DNA from: Anaerococcus vaginalis
GTDB taxonomy: Bacteria > Bacillota > Clostridia > Tissierellales > Peptoniphilaceae
Length of the DNA: 55,511 bases
Direction: 5' to 3'
NCBI GenBank assembly: GCA_018363915.1
Contig: JAGZMY010000011.1
Location: 1-55,511 of the forward strand
A model generated the notes under the pieces. It saw nothing but the letters and a program-made list of their open reading frames with translations. It did no database searches and was not told where the DNA came from. Below, piece by piece: positions 15,530 to 24,735 of this stretch (position 1 is the stretch's first letter; each line of letters begins with the position of its first letter). Position numbers and translations under genes: made by a program.

Positions 15530-15768
15530 AAGAGAATAAGGGTCTATGTCTTAAGTTTACATCTCCTTCAATGACGGGAATACCAGACAGGATAATACTT
15601 CTACCTAAAGGAAAGATAGGATTTGTGGAAACAAAAAGACCTGGAGGAGAACCAAGACCAATTCAGAAAAAAAGAATAAAGCAATTCAAAAACTTAGGTT
15701 TTAAGGTTTATGTTCTTGATACCAAAGAAAACATTGATGAAATAATAAAGAGGATTGGAGGTGACTAA
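15487..15768 (+). CDS. VRR-NUC domain nuclease
   Basis: 93 residues, a minimal VRR-NUC (PD-(D/E)XK) phage nuclease: E at ESALVKRV, PSMTGIPDRIIL and FVETKRPGG supply the Asp, Glu and Lys of the active site, and QKKRIKQFKNLGFKVYVLD the C-terminal helix and strand. TTG start preceded by GGAGGG. Usually encoded beside an SNF2-type helicase, as here, probably for replication or recombination structures. Confidence 0.88.
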   Translation: MREKEIESALVKRVKENKGLCLKFTSPSMTGIPDRIILLPKGKIGFVETKRPGGEPRPIQKKRIKQFKNLGFKVYVLDTKENIDEIIKRIGGD

Positions 15769-17115
<1,347 letters not shown>

Positions 17116-17208
17116 TGTCATAGAATGTCACTATCAAAATTTGCTAAGATTAATACAAGAGTAGAAGTTATATGGATAACTTACCTCAAAAACGTATGGA
17201 GGTAAGAA

Positions 17209-17610
17209 ATGAATGCAAAAGAATATTTAAAACAAGCTTTTTATTTAGACAAGAGAATAAACTCAAAGCTGGAGCAAGTTGAATCACTCAACGCTCTAGC
17301 AACAAAAGCTACATCGACCTTATCAGATATGCCTAAGAGTCCTAATAGAGGACCATCAAAACTTGAAGATACTATTGTTAAGATTGTAGATCTCCAAGAA
17401 GAGATTAATAGGGATATAGACAAGTTGGTAGACTTGAAAAAAGAAATCGTAAGAACAATAAAAAAGATTGAAGATAAAGAACTTCAAGTAGTTTTAGAAA
17501 AAAGATATCTTTGTTTTGAATCTTGGGAGAAGATAGCGGTTGAGATGAATTACTCAATTCAGCATATTTTTAGATTGCATAGTAAGGCTTTAAAAAATAT
17601 AGAAGTATAA
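17209..17610 (+). CDS. DUF1492 sigma/ArpU-like late regulator
   Basis: 133 residues: N-terminal coiled helices (KEYLKQAFYLDKRINSKLEQ; SPNRGPSKLEDTIVKIVDLQ) and a C-terminal helix-turn-helix (RYLCFESWEKIAVEMNYSIQ, then HIFRLHSKAL), the DUF1492/ArpU pattern. These proteins are thought to switch on phage late genes; this one is the last gene before the packaging module, the usual position. ATG preceded by ATGGAGG. Confidence 0.8.
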   Translation: MNAKEYLKQAFYLDKRINSKLEQVESLNALATKATSTLSDMPKSPNRGPSKLEDTIVKIVDLQEEINRDIDKLVDLKKEIVRTIKKIEDKELQVVLEKRYLCFESWEKIAVEMNYSIQHIFRLHSKALKNIEV

Positions 17611-17642
17611 AAAAATCGGGTGACGCATAAATGCATCACCCG
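17611..17642 (-). terminator. Terminator of the RelE/AbrB operon
   Basis: CGGGTGA/TCACCCG arms with an inner GCAT/ATGC pairing; on the minus strand it is followed by seven T. It may work weakly in both directions. Confidence 0.7.
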
Positions 17643-17686
17643 CAAAACTTTCGTTTTCAATTCGTGTTTTTATTATAGTATTAAAT

Positions 17687-17953
17687 TTAAAACTTGTCCA
17701 GGATATCGTGGTGTCCAATATCTAAAAGAAATATCAACTCATTATTTTCGTAGAACCAAATAATTCGAATATCCATGTTAACAGAAGACTCCCATATTCC
17801 ATCTGTACCTTGGATTCTCTTAGTTCTTAAAGATGGGTGATTAGGATTTTCTACGAAAAATTTAAGCTTCTTTTTAGTCTGTTTCTTTTCAGTATCAGAT
17901 AGTTTTTTGTAATGCCTTTTAAAGGCTTTTGAATAAGTAACTTTATAGGACAT
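17687..17953 (-). CDS. RelE/ParE-superfamily toxin
   Basis: 88 residues with the RelE fold pattern: SKAFKRHYKKLSDTEKKQTK helices, then RIQGTDGIWESSVNMDIRII and the ending FLLDIGHHDIL. Toxins of this group cut mRNA at the ribosome. Its ATG overlaps the antitoxin stop (ATGA-type), so the two are coupled. The pair runs opposite to the phage genes and has its own promoter and terminator, so it can be expressed in the lysogen, where it may stabilise the prophage. Confidence 0.85.
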   Translation of the reverse strand: MSYKVTYSKAFKRHYKKLSDTEKKQTKKKLKFFVENPNHPSLRTKRIQGTDGIWESSVNMDIRIIWFYENNELIFLLDIGHHDILDKF

Positions 17954-18210
17954 TACTTGTCTAACTCCTCGAATAGAGAGTCGATAGAATCAAAAACAGG
18001 TTGAGTCCCATTTTTTATAGATTCTTTAATTTCTTTTACTTCAGCTTTTAAATTTTTTATGACGTGTTCTGGATAGATTGCAACTGGAACAAGTACAATT
18101 TTTCCGTTATCTTCTATGACTTCAAATTGATCGCCTTGATTTAATTCCATAGAGTTTACTATGTCTTTTGGGATAGTAACTTGTGATTTAGCTTTTAGTT
18201 CAACTAACAT
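17953..18210 (-). CDS. AbrB/MazE-family antitoxin
   Basis: 85 residues. The N-terminal 45 form a SpoVT/AbrB swapped-hairpin DNA-binding domain (AKSQVTIPKDIVNSMELNQG, DQFEVI), and the helical tail (SLFEELDK end) would bind the toxin encoded next. AGGAGG-type site in reverse at 18218-18223. It probably represses its own promoter through the palindrome at 18223-18251. Confidence 0.87.
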   Translation of the reverse strand: MLVELKAKSQVTIPKDIVNSMELNQGDQFEVIEDNGKIVLVPVAIYPEHVIKNLKAEVKEIKESIKNGTQPVFDSIDSLFEELDK

Positions 18211-18222
18211 AACGAAACCTCC

Positions 18223-18280
18223 TTAGTTAGAAATTCATACTTTCTAACTAAATTATATTTTCTTCTGAGAAAAAAGTCAA
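18223..18280 (-). promoter_or_regulatory. Promoter and operator palindrome of the AbrB/RelE operon
   Basis: On the minus strand: TTGACT (18275-18280), 17-base spacer, TATAAT (18252-18257). Directly downstream lies a perfect 11-bp inverted repeat TTAGTTAGAAA / TTTCTAACTAA (18223-18233, 18241-18251) with a 7-base centre, covering the transcription start: an ideal autoregulatory operator. Confidence 0.8.
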
Positions 18281-18399
18281 GTGGAGAGTAAAGTTGATAG
18301 AATGAGAGTAAGTAGTTGTAGTATAGTTAGAATAGCAAAAGAATAATAAAATGAGCCTTGGAGATTTAATCTTCAGGGCTTTCTTTATGGAGTGATAAA

Positions 18400-18756
18400 G
18401 TGCCGAGAAAACCTAAGAGACCATGTTCACATCCAGGTTGTCCTGAATTAGTTGATGGACGATTCTGCAAGAAACATGAGAAAGAATACAACAGAAAATA
18501 TGAAAAATATAAACGAGATCCTAAAACCCATAAGCGTTATGGAAAAGCGTGGAGACTTATTAGAAAAAGATATGTAGCAGAGCATCCACTTTGTGAAATG
18601 TGTTTAAAAGAAAATAGAATGACAAAGGTAGAGGAAGTACATCACATACTTCCTCTTTCTCGTGGTGGAACTAATGACGAAGATAATCTTATGAGTCTTT
18701 GTAAATCTTGTCACTCAAAGATTCATGCAAAGAGTGGAGATAGGTTTGGAGGATAG
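18400..18756 (+). CDS. Packaging-associated HNH endonuclease
   Basis: 118 residues from a GTG start (TATGGAGTGAT before it). Two zinc pairs (CSHPGC, CEMC / CKSC) surround the HNH core VEEVHHILPLSRGGTNDED followed by NLMSLCKSCHSKIH. HNH proteins in this position of HK97-like cos phages act with the terminase to cut concatemeric DNA. The small terminase gene would normally follow at once; here an Abi_2 cassette lies in between. Confidence 0.88.
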   Translation: MPRKPKRPCSHPGCPELVDGRFCKKHEKEYNRKYEKYKRDPKTHKRYGKAWRLIRKRYVAEHPLCEMCLKENRMTKVEEVHHILPLSRGGTNDEDNLMSLCKSCHSKIHAKSGDRFGG

Positions 18757-18835
18757 TTTTACGTGGGGAGGGGGAGTCGTTATCTTAAAAGCTGATTTCC
18801 CTACCAACGGTGCCGCCCTCTCACGCACAAAAAAA
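18757..18835 (+). other. Candidate cos (packaging) site
   Basis: The gene-free stretch after the HNH gene begins with a G-rich run (GTGGGGAGGGGGAG) and ends in GCCGCCCTCTCACGCAC. G-rich plus CTCTCxCGCxC sequences between the HNH and terminase genes are, as I recall, where cos lies in HK97-like phages. The exact cut cannot be read from sequence. Confidence 0.4.
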
Positions 18836-18850
18836 CGGGTTCAAAGACCC
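18829..18850 (-). terminator. Terminator of the first abi cassette
   Basis: On the minus strand GGGT-CTTTGA-ACCCG followed by seven T, directly after the abi stop codon. Confidence 0.65.
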
Positions 18851-18852
18851 TA

Positions 18853-19734
18853 TTAAAGAATATCTTTCCAATTAGGAGGAAAACCCATAAATTTATAGTT
18901 GAAGTAGCCTTGGTATTTATTAAAGGTATTTTCTAAATCTTTTAAAAGGGATTCCCATTGGTCGTTTGAGTTTAAAATTCTCTTTATGATTAAAAGAATG
19001 GGGAATATTTTATTTTGTTTGCCTTTATATTGTTCGTTTTCAGAATAAAGACGGGGAGTTTCTTTTAAAGGCATATTATAAAGTCGAGTGTAATGGGCAC
19101 AAATATTTCTTACTTCAACGAGACATAGAATCCAATTTTTTAAATATTTAGGATCTGTGTTGTAATAATTAGAAATTTCCTTTTGATCTTCATCCTTAAG
19201 AATACTAAACAAAGACGATAAATTTCCAAAAGACATGAGTTCAACGGATACCCAGATTGGAAACTTTCCATCATATTTTCTTAGGTGGTGTTTAACAAAT
19301 GGTTTATTCTTTTGCCTGTCAACTTCGTTGCTCAGATTCTCATTTATGATGGAATATATGGTTTGACCTTTTTTATTCGTTTTATGAATGAAATTATCTT
19401 CGCGCATAAGTACATCGGAACCATATGTCATAGCTAGATGATAAGCAATTTGAGTTCTAAGCTCTATTTCAATTTGCTCAATAGTTCTAATGAGGTTGTT
19501 TTTAAATTGGCTATCAAAGCAATAAAGATTAAAGAGATGCTCGATAGTAATATGATCCTTATAATGCTCTTTATTATTATATTTTTTAAGACCAATACCA
19601 TAACCTGAAAGTCTATAATAATTTACTTTTTTCAAAATTTCTGTTGCATAAACTTCATCTTTGATTTTTAAGTTATGGTCAATTTTTAATTTGGTAATTT
19701 GATCTTCGTAGTTTAAAGCGGGTTTTAATGTCAT
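18853..19734 (-). CDS. Abi_2 (AbiD/AbiF) family abortive-infection protein
   Basis: 293 residues from the ATG at 19734, chosen because AAGGAG precedes it on the minus strand (the frame is open further upstream, but that DNA is the hairpin RNA). The start LNYEDQITKLK and ILKKVNYYRLSGYG, the middle FPIWVSVELMSFGNLSSLF, and VRNICAHYTRLYN are the Abi_2 hallmarks. R-x4-H in RNICAH is the HEPN RNase motif, so a phage-triggered RNase is the likely activity. The gene has its own promoter, leader RNA and terminator and splits the phage packaging module: a defence moron carried by the prophage. Confidence 0.88.
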   Translation of the reverse strand: MTLKPALNYEDQITKLKIDHNLKIKDEVYATEILKKVNYYRLSGYGIGLKKYNNKEHYKDHITIEHLFNLYCFDSQFKNNLIRTIEQIEIELRTQIAYHLAMTYGSDVLMREDNFIHKTNKKGQTIYSIINENLSNEVDRQKNKPFVKHHLRKYDGKFPIWVSVELMSFGNLSSLFSILKDEDQKEISNYYNTDPKYLKNWILCLVEVRNICAHYTRLYNMPLKETPRLYSENEQYKGKQNKIFPILLIIKRILNSNDQWESLLKDLENTFNKYQGYFNYKFMGFPPNWKDIL

Positions 19735-19752
19735 ATAAGTTCTCCTTAATAT

Positions 19753-19815
19753 AAAAAAAGCCCTCTCCGTGGTCCGCATGTAGAAAATCTACATTAAGCG
19801 TGGAGAGGTTCTGTT
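19753..19815 (-). ncRNA. Hairpin RNA upstream of abi (abiF-RNA-like)
   Basis: On the minus strand, after the promoter, a ~60-nt segment folds into CCTCTCC/GGAGAGG enclosing CGC/GCG and ATGTAGA/TCTACAT, with unpaired GGACCACG, and ends in seven T, i.e. an RNA ending in a terminator before the abi ribosome site. The same layout precedes the second abi gene. It fits the published abiF RNA motif found upstream of Abi_2 genes, by recollection. Confidence 0.65.
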
Positions 19816-19821
19816 AAATTA

Positions 19822-19849
19822 ATTATAACACAGAACTAATCAAAGTCAA
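19822..19849 (-). promoter_or_regulatory. Promoter of the first abi RNA/gene
   Basis: Minus strand TTGACT (19844-19849), 16-base spacer, TATAAT (19822-19827). Identical hexamers and spacing occur at the second abi cassette. Confidence 0.8.
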
Positions 19850-19894
19850 TAACATACATGAGAAAAGAAATAGAACTATATTGGAGGTGATACT

Positions 19895-20467
19895 ATCGCT
19901 AAGGACGGAACATATAGAGGTGGAAGAAGAGTAAAAGCAGGAGGGAAACCACAGCCTGCTGCTGAAAAAATAGAAAAAGGTAAAAAAGTAGAAATATTAA
20001 TGAATGATATTCCAACATTCACTCCAGAAGAAATAGATGCAGTTGACTTACCAAACGGAGCAGTTCTTGATGGAACCGATATGCCTACACCAAGTGACTA
20101 TCTATCAGCAAAGCAAAAGAATGGAATACCACTTGGTGCTGATGAAATATATAAAGAGACTTGGAGTTGGTTAAAACAGAGGAACTGTGAAAACTTAGTA
20201 AATCCAAGATTATTAGAATCATACTCTCAGGCTTTTGCAAGATATATTCAATGTGAAGAGGCAATAAGTCAATTTGGACTTTTAGGAAAGCATCCTACTA
20301 CGGGAGGAGTTATTGCATCTCCATTTGTACAGATGTCTAGCCAGTTTCAAAAGACAGCTAATCTTTTATGGTATGAGATTTATGACATAGTTAAAGAAAA
20401 CTGCACGGAAGTCTATGAGGACTATGGAGAAGATATGATGGAAAAATTACTAAGGAGTAGAAAGTAA
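19895..20467 (+). CDS. Terminase small subunit, P27 family, with an ATC start codon
   Basis: 190 residues. The conserved N-terminus AKDGTYRGGRRVKAGGKP of P27 small terminases is in frame directly after GGAGGTGATACT, with ATC (19895) where the start should be; no ATG/GTG/TTG lies between the upstream TAG (19871) and the body. The next ATG (20000) has no ribosome site and would remove the conserved start. The rest (DEIYKETWSWLKQRNCENLV and a C-terminal ...EDMMEKLLRSRK) is typical. It recognises phage DNA for packaging. Confidence 0.82.
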   Translation: MAKDGTYRGGRRVKAGGKPQPAAEKIEKGKKVEILMNDIPTFTPEEIDAVDLPNGAVLDGTDMPTPSDYLSAKQKNGIPLGADEIYKETWSWLKQRNCENLVNPRLLESYSQAFARYIQCEEAISQFGLLGKHPTTGGVIASPFVQMSSQFQKTANLLWYEIYDIVKENCTEVYEDYGEDMMEKLLRSRK

Positions 20468-20476
20468 GGTGATTAA

Positions 20477-21259
20477 ATGTTTGAAAAAGTAAATCCAAAG
20501 CACCCTGACAAACAGGCAGATTGTATTGCTGGTGCAATTGTAGATTTAGCATATAAAGAAAAAGATAATCCTAAAATAGCAGTTGAAGTTTTACTGGGAC
20601 ATGGAGACTGTCATGTGATTATAGAAACGGACTGCAAGTTAGATGTTGAAGAAATCAAATCAGCTATTAATAGAATAGCAGGAGATGTCATAGCAGATAT
20701 TAAAATAGTAGAGCAGGATATCCAACTTTCAAATAATCAAAAAGAAAAGATAAGATGTGGTGACAATGGAATCTTTAAGGGAGTACCCACATCAGATGAA
20801 GAAAAGAAACTATCTATAATTGCTCGTGAAATCTATTCTAATTATCCCTACGATGGGAAATACATCCTTGATGGAGATAAACTCATCATCTGCCAGTCAA
20901 ATGTATCTACAGAAATCTTAAAATCTATATATCCAAGAGCAATTGTAAATCCTTTGGGGGATTGGACTGGAGGGTTTAATGTTGATACTGGAGCAACTAA
21001 TAGAAAACTCGGCTCAGACATGGGAAGAGGAGTAACTGGTGGTGGACTACATGGTAAAGACCTATCTAAGGCAGATGTATCGGTCAATATCTACGCCCAT
21101 CTAAAGGCACAAGAGGAAAATAGGGATATAGAATTATCCTGTGCCATTGGAGATGAATTTGTTGGTGGTAAAGCCTATGAAGAAATAGTAGAAATTGCCG
21201 AAGACTATGTAAAATCTATTGGTGGTTTTGAGGAATTTGCAAAGTGGGGGCTCATCTAA
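20477..21259 (+). CDS. S-adenosylmethionine synthetase-like protein
   Basis: 260 residues, shorter than cellular MetK (~390). HPDKQADCIAGAIVDL (from residue 9) is the ATP/Met-binding start, CGDNGIFKG is the CGDQG motif, and NPLGDWTGGFNVDTGATNRK plus GRGVTGGGLHGKDLSKADVS are the C-terminal nucleotide/phosphate-binding loops. The middle domain is reduced. It sits just before two DNA methyltransferases and overlaps the first (TAATG), so it probably provides SAM for phage DNA methylation. Confidence 0.8.
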   Translation: MFEKVNPKHPDKQADCIAGAIVDLAYKEKDNPKIAVEVLLGHGDCHVIIETDCKLDVEEIKSAINRIAGDVIADIKIVEQDIQLSNNQKEKIRCGDNGIFKGVPTSDEEKKLSIIAREIYSNYPYDGKYILDGDKLIICQSNVSTEILKSIYPRAIVNPLGDWTGGFNVDTGATNRKLGSDMGRGVTGGGLHGKDLSKADVSVNIYAHLKAQEENRDIELSCAIGDEFVGGKAYEEIVEIAEDYVKSIGGFEEFAKWGLI

Positions 21260-22512
21260 TGAAAGAAGGACTATTACAATATGAATTAAAAAATGTAGAT
21301 GAACTCATCCCATATATTAGTAATGCTAGAACGCATACTGACGAACAAGTAAATAAGGTAGCTGCATCTATAAAAGAATTTGGATTTTTAAATCCTATCT
21401 TAATTTCAGATGAGAATGTTATTACAGCAGGACATTGCAGACTTCTAGCGGCTAAGAAACTAGGACTAAAGAAAGTTCCATGTATTTTAGAAAATCATCT
21501 CACAGAGGCACAAAGAAAAGCTTATGTTCTTGCTGATAATAAGTTAAGTCTTGATGCTGGTTGGGATGAAGAATTACTAAAAATCGAACTAGAATCATTA
21601 GAAGAATATGGATTTAACGTAGAGCTGACAGGTTTTTCGGAAGAAGAACTGGGTCAGCTTTTTGATTTAGGTAGTGAAGCAAAAGAAGATGACTTTGATA
21701 TTGAGGGAGAACTAAATAAACCAACTTTTTCTAAAGAAGGAGATATATGGGCTCTAGGAAGACATAAAGTTATCTGTGGAGATTCTACTCTATGGGATAC
21801 TTTTGAAAAGTTACTAGGTGAAACTAAGGTCAATTTAGTATGTACAGATGCACCATATTTTGTAGATTTGAAAAATAAATCGGGAACGATTAAAAATGAC
21901 AACTTAAATGATAAAGAGGCCTATGAATTTTTAATGAAGGTCTTTACAAACTTTAAAGACGCAATGGCTAAGGATGCATCAATTTATGAATTCTATGCAA
22001 CTATGAAAGCTAGAGTTTTCTATGATGCTTTTGAAGATGCAGGCTTTAAAGTTGGTGCAGGGCTTATTTGGAAAAAACCAAGAGCTCCTTTCATGAGAAC
22101 AGATTGGAAATTTAATATGGAGCCTATTATCTTTGGTTGGAGAAAAGATGGAAAACACAACTGGTATGGAGATCAAAAGCAAACAGCAGTCTTTGAATTT
22201 GATGGAATTAAAGATTCTGAAAAAGAAGGATGTGGTCATCCATCATCAAAACCAGTACCACTTATTGCTTATTTAATAAAGCAATCAACTCAAACAAATG
22301 GCTTAGTCCTTGATGGATTTTTAGGAAGTGCATCTACATTAATTGCCTGTGAGGAGCTTAATCGAATCTGCTATGGAATAGAAATAGAACCTAAATTTGT
22401 TGATGTAGCAGTAAAAAGATATTTAAATTTAGTTGGTAGTGATAAAGATATAAGGCTACTAAGAGAAGGTAAGGAATATAAATATTCAGAGGTAGTTAAA
22501 GATGAATCCTAA
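21259..22512 (+). CDS. ParB-like domain fused to an N6/N4 DNA methyltransferase
   Basis: 417 residues from the ATG overlapping the previous stop. Residues ~1-110 are a ParB/Srx-like domain (NARTHTDEQVNKVAASIKEF, VITAGHCRLLAAKKLG), followed by a beta-class DNA methyltransferase: CTDAPYF (about 195-201) in place of the usual DPPY, and the SAM motif FLGSASTLIACEELNRICYG near the end. The Asp-Ala-Pro-Tyr variant is unusual but keeps D, P and Y. Methylation of phage DNA to evade restriction is the expected function. Confidence 0.87.
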   Translation: MKEGLLQYELKNVDELIPYISNARTHTDEQVNKVAASIKEFGFLNPILISDENVITAGHCRLLAAKKLGLKKVPCILENHLTEAQRKAYVLADNKLSLDAGWDEELLKIELESLEEYGFNVELTGFSEEELGQLFDLGSEAKEDDFDIEGELNKPTFSKEGDIWALGRHKVICGDSTLWDTFEKLLGETKVNLVCTDAPYFVDLKNKSGTIKNDNLNDKEAYEFLMKVFTNFKDAMAKDASIYEFYATMKARVFYDAFEDAGFKVGAGLIWKKPRAPFMRTDWKFNMEPIIFGWRKDGKHNWYGDQKQTAVFEFDGIKDSEKEGCGHPSSKPVPLIAYLIKQSTQTNGLVLDGFLGSASTLIACEELNRICYGIEIEPKFVDVAVKRYLNLVGSDKDIRLLREGKEYKYSEVVKDES

Positions 22513-23944
22513 GCTAACCCTTGGCTCACTTTTTGATGGTAGTGGAGGTTTTCCACTAGCTGCAATAAAAACTGGCATTAAACCTTTATGGGCATCAGAA
22601 GTTGAGCCTTTTCCAATAAGAGTTACACAGAAAAACCTACCCCAAGTTAAACATTTAGGAGATATAAAAGATATCGTCGGGTCTAAAATTGAACCTGTTG
22701 ATATCATCTCCTTTGGCAGTCCTTGCCAAGATTTATCTATTGCGGGTAAAAGGGCGGGACTTGAAGGGAAAAAATCTAACCTTTTTTATGAGGCCATAAG
22801 AGTTATAAAAGAAATGAGGTGTAAAACTAATGGTAAGTATCCAAGATACCTACTATGGGAAAATGTGCCAGGAGCCTTCTCATCTAACAAAGGAGAGGAC
22901 TTTAGATGCGTCCTTGAAGAAATTACAAGAATTAAAGATTCCACAGTTAAGCTTCCTCGACCTTCGAGATGGCAAAGTGCAGGAGAAATCCTGGGGGATA
23001 ATTTTTCCCTTGCTTGGAGAGTGCTTGATGCTAAATACTTTGGAGTACCCCAACGAAGGAGAAGAATCTTCCTTGTCGCAGATCTTGATGGAGGAAGTTC
23101 CAGAGAAATATTATTTGAGCAAAAAAGCATGTCAGGGGATACTTCAGAGGGCTGCGAGAAAGGGAAAAGAAATACCAGAGCCATTAAAGAAAGCTTTAAT
23201 AAAACAATCTGTTTAAATGACCAAGGTGGAGAAAGAATGGATTTTTATGATGAAGAATCTGGAACTCTAAGAGCAAAGGCTGGAAACCCTCCACTGGTAT
23301 ATGAAAACCATGGGCAGGATGCAAGATATGTTGGTCCACTTGAAGAAAGCCCAACCCTTGCATCAAATCTTGGCCAAGGCGGTAATAATCAACCTTTTGT
23401 AGTGTATGACATAAGACAAACTTCAGAAAACACTAAAAATGAAAGACACAATATTTATGAATGTGACATTTCAAGAACTATCGATACGTCTGGAAATACT
23501 CCGACAAGAAATCAAGGTGGAGTTGCAATTGTAGAGGACATCTACACCATGAGTAAAAATTCTCATTTTACAAAAGCAGACAAGAATATATCATCTTCTT
23601 TAGTTGCCACTGATTATAAAGATCCACCACTAGTAAAAGATAAGCTTGTAAGAAGACTTACTCCAAAAGAGTGTGGAAGATTGCAGGGCTTTCCAGATGA
23701 GTGGAGTGAGAACTTAGGTATTGAAAATCCTACAGATGATGACCTTAAATTCTGGAGAAAAGTTTTTGATAAGGATGCTGAAATAAAAGGTCTTAAAAAG
23801 AAGAAAACAGATAAGCAGATATTAAAATGGCTTAAAAACCCTCATACTGATTCTGCAGAATATAAAATGTGGGGCAATGGAATTGCTCTTCCATGCGCTA
23901 TATATATTTTCAAAAGACTTATAAATACTGCCAATAAGACTTGA
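22502..23944 (+). CDS. DNA (cytosine-5-)-methyltransferase
   Basis: 480 residues with motif I (LTLGSLFDGSGGFPLAA), the catalytic PCQ (about 73-75, in SFGSPCQDLSIAG), ENVPG (motif VI), QRRRRIF (motif VIII) and ECGRLQGFPDEW (motifs IX-X). A long target-recognition part with ATDYKDPP is typical of phage enzymes. It overlaps the previous methyltransferase by 11 bases. With the SAM synthetase-like gene and the N-methyltransferase it forms a DNA-modification block between the terminase subunits. Confidence 0.92.
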   Translation: MNPKLTLGSLFDGSGGFPLAAIKTGIKPLWASEVEPFPIRVTQKNLPQVKHLGDIKDIVGSKIEPVDIISFGSPCQDLSIAGKRAGLEGKKSNLFYEAIRVIKEMRCKTNGKYPRYLLWENVPGAFSSNKGEDFRCVLEEITRIKDSTVKLPRPSRWQSAGEILGDNFSLAWRVLDAKYFGVPQRRRRIFLVADLDGGSSREILFEQKSMSGDTSEGCEKGKRNTRAIKESFNKTICLNDQGGERMDFYDEESGTLRAKAGNPPLVYENHGQDARYVGPLEESPTLASNLGQGGNNQPFVVYDIRQTSENTKNERHNIYECDISRTIDTSGNTPTRNQGGVAIVEDIYTMSKNSHFTKADKNISSSLVATDYKDPPLVKDKLVRRLTPKECGRLQGFPDEWSENLGIENPTDDDLKFWRKVFDKDAEIKGLKKKKTDKQILKWLKNPHTDSAEYKMWGNGIALPCAIYIFKRLINTANKT

Positions 23945-23987
23945 TATAAATCCTAGATTGAGTGATATATGTATGTGAGGTGATTAG

Positions 23988-24203
23988 ATGATTTCAAGGG
24001 AAATTATACAAAAATTGAAAGAGACATTTCCAGTAGGCACAAGAGTAAAACTAATCCAAATGGAAGATGAACAGGCTCCACCAGTTGGAACTTTAGGTAC
24101 AGTTTATGGAGTGGATGCCCTTGGATCAATCCTAGTAAAATGGGATAATGGTTCGATGTTAAATGTAATTTTTAGGGAGGATATAATTGAAAAATCTAAT
24201 TAA
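23988..24203 (+). CDS. DUF4314 protein
   Basis: 71 residues. FPVGTRVKLIQMEDEQAPPV, GTLGTVYGVDALGSILVKWD and NGSMLNVIFREDII are the DUF4314 signature, a small SH3-like beta barrel common in Firmicute phages and ICEs. GAGGTGATTAG precedes the ATG. Function unknown. Confidence 0.85.
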   Translation: MISREIIQKLKETFPVGTRVKLIQMEDEQAPPVGTLGTVYGVDALGSILVKWDNGSMLNVIFREDIIEKSN

Positions 24204-24218
24204 ATAACCATACATTGC

Positions 24219-24255
24219 TTGACTATTCCTCTATTGTACGGGAATATGTGTACAA
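24219..24255 (+). promoter_or_regulatory. Phage promoter copy 1 with TTGTAC-N10-GTACAA palindrome
   Basis: TTGACT (24219-24224), 17-base spacer ending in TTGTACGG, GAATAT (24242-24247). TTGTAC (24234) and GTACAA (24250) form a palindrome over the -10. The same arrangement occurs at 24676 and 49868. Confidence 0.65.
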
Positions 24256-24274
24256 CAAAAGAGGAGGTACAAAA

Positions 24275-24643
24275 ATGAAAAAGATTGAATTGTTAGAAAA
24301 CATTAAAGAAAAAGAAGAATTCGAAGAAAATAAAATCAGTTACAGATTTTATTGGGCATATAGGGAATCCCAAAGGATAGGGCGAGACATCATAAACTTT
24401 GATGACATTGGATTTGTAGATAATCACGAAGATATGATAGAGAATCTTGAAAGATTTGGAATACAAGAATTTACAATTTCAGACCAGTCAACAGGTCTTA
24501 TGAAAGGGTTAAAAAGTTTTAAAATAAAAGGGTACTTTCCTATAGACTTGATTGAAATAGATACAGGAAGGACTAATTGGAACTTTAAAGAAAACAAAGA
24601 AGAAAAAGAATATACACCAGCCCTCCTTTTCAAGAGAAACTAA
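24275..24643 (+). CDS. Phage protein of unknown function
   Basis: 122 residues from the ATG after GAGGAGGTAC (the frame is open 20 codons further up through the promoter, which is not coding). Acidic N-terminal helix, then an alpha/beta part (FYWAYRESQRIGRDIINFDD; ENLERFGIQEFTISDQSTGL) that resembles small proteins in phage and ICE cargo. No motif recognised. It is expressed from its own promoter of the three-copy family. Confidence 0.65.
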   Translation: MKKIELLENIKEKEEFEENKISYRFYWAYRESQRIGRDIINFDDIGFVDNHEDMIENLERFGIQEFTISDQSTGLMKGLKSFKIKGYFPIDLIEIDTGRTNWNFKENKEEKEYTPALLFKRN

Positions 24644-24675
24644 GAGAAAAAAAGAAAGTTAAGCAAGATAATTGC

Positions 24676-24711
24676 TTGACTTATCTCTTCTTGTACGGGA
24701 ATATGTGTACA
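24676..24711 (+). promoter_or_regulatory. Phage promoter copy 2 with TTGTAC-N10-GTACAA palindrome
   Basis: TTGACT (24676-24681), 17-base spacer ending in TTGTACGG, GAATAT (24699-24704), followed by GTGTACAACAAAAGAG as in copy 1. Confidence 0.65.
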
Positions 24712-24735
24712 ACAAAAGAGAAGGAGAACATTACC

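Noticed and set aside
17124..17205. 26-codon frame before the DUF1492 gene
   Set aside because: No ribosome site and no recognisable features.
18766..18780. G-quadruplex regulatory element in the G-run
   Set aside because: Only two G runs of sufficient length; a cos-related role fits the position better.
19735..19779. Upstream start of the first abi gene
   Set aside because: The extra 15 codons lie within the terminator hairpin of the leader RNA; the ATG at 19734 has a good ribosome site.
22830..23216. 128-codon frame inside the cytosine methyltransferase gene
   Set aside because: Alternate-frame shadow without a ribosome site or family features.
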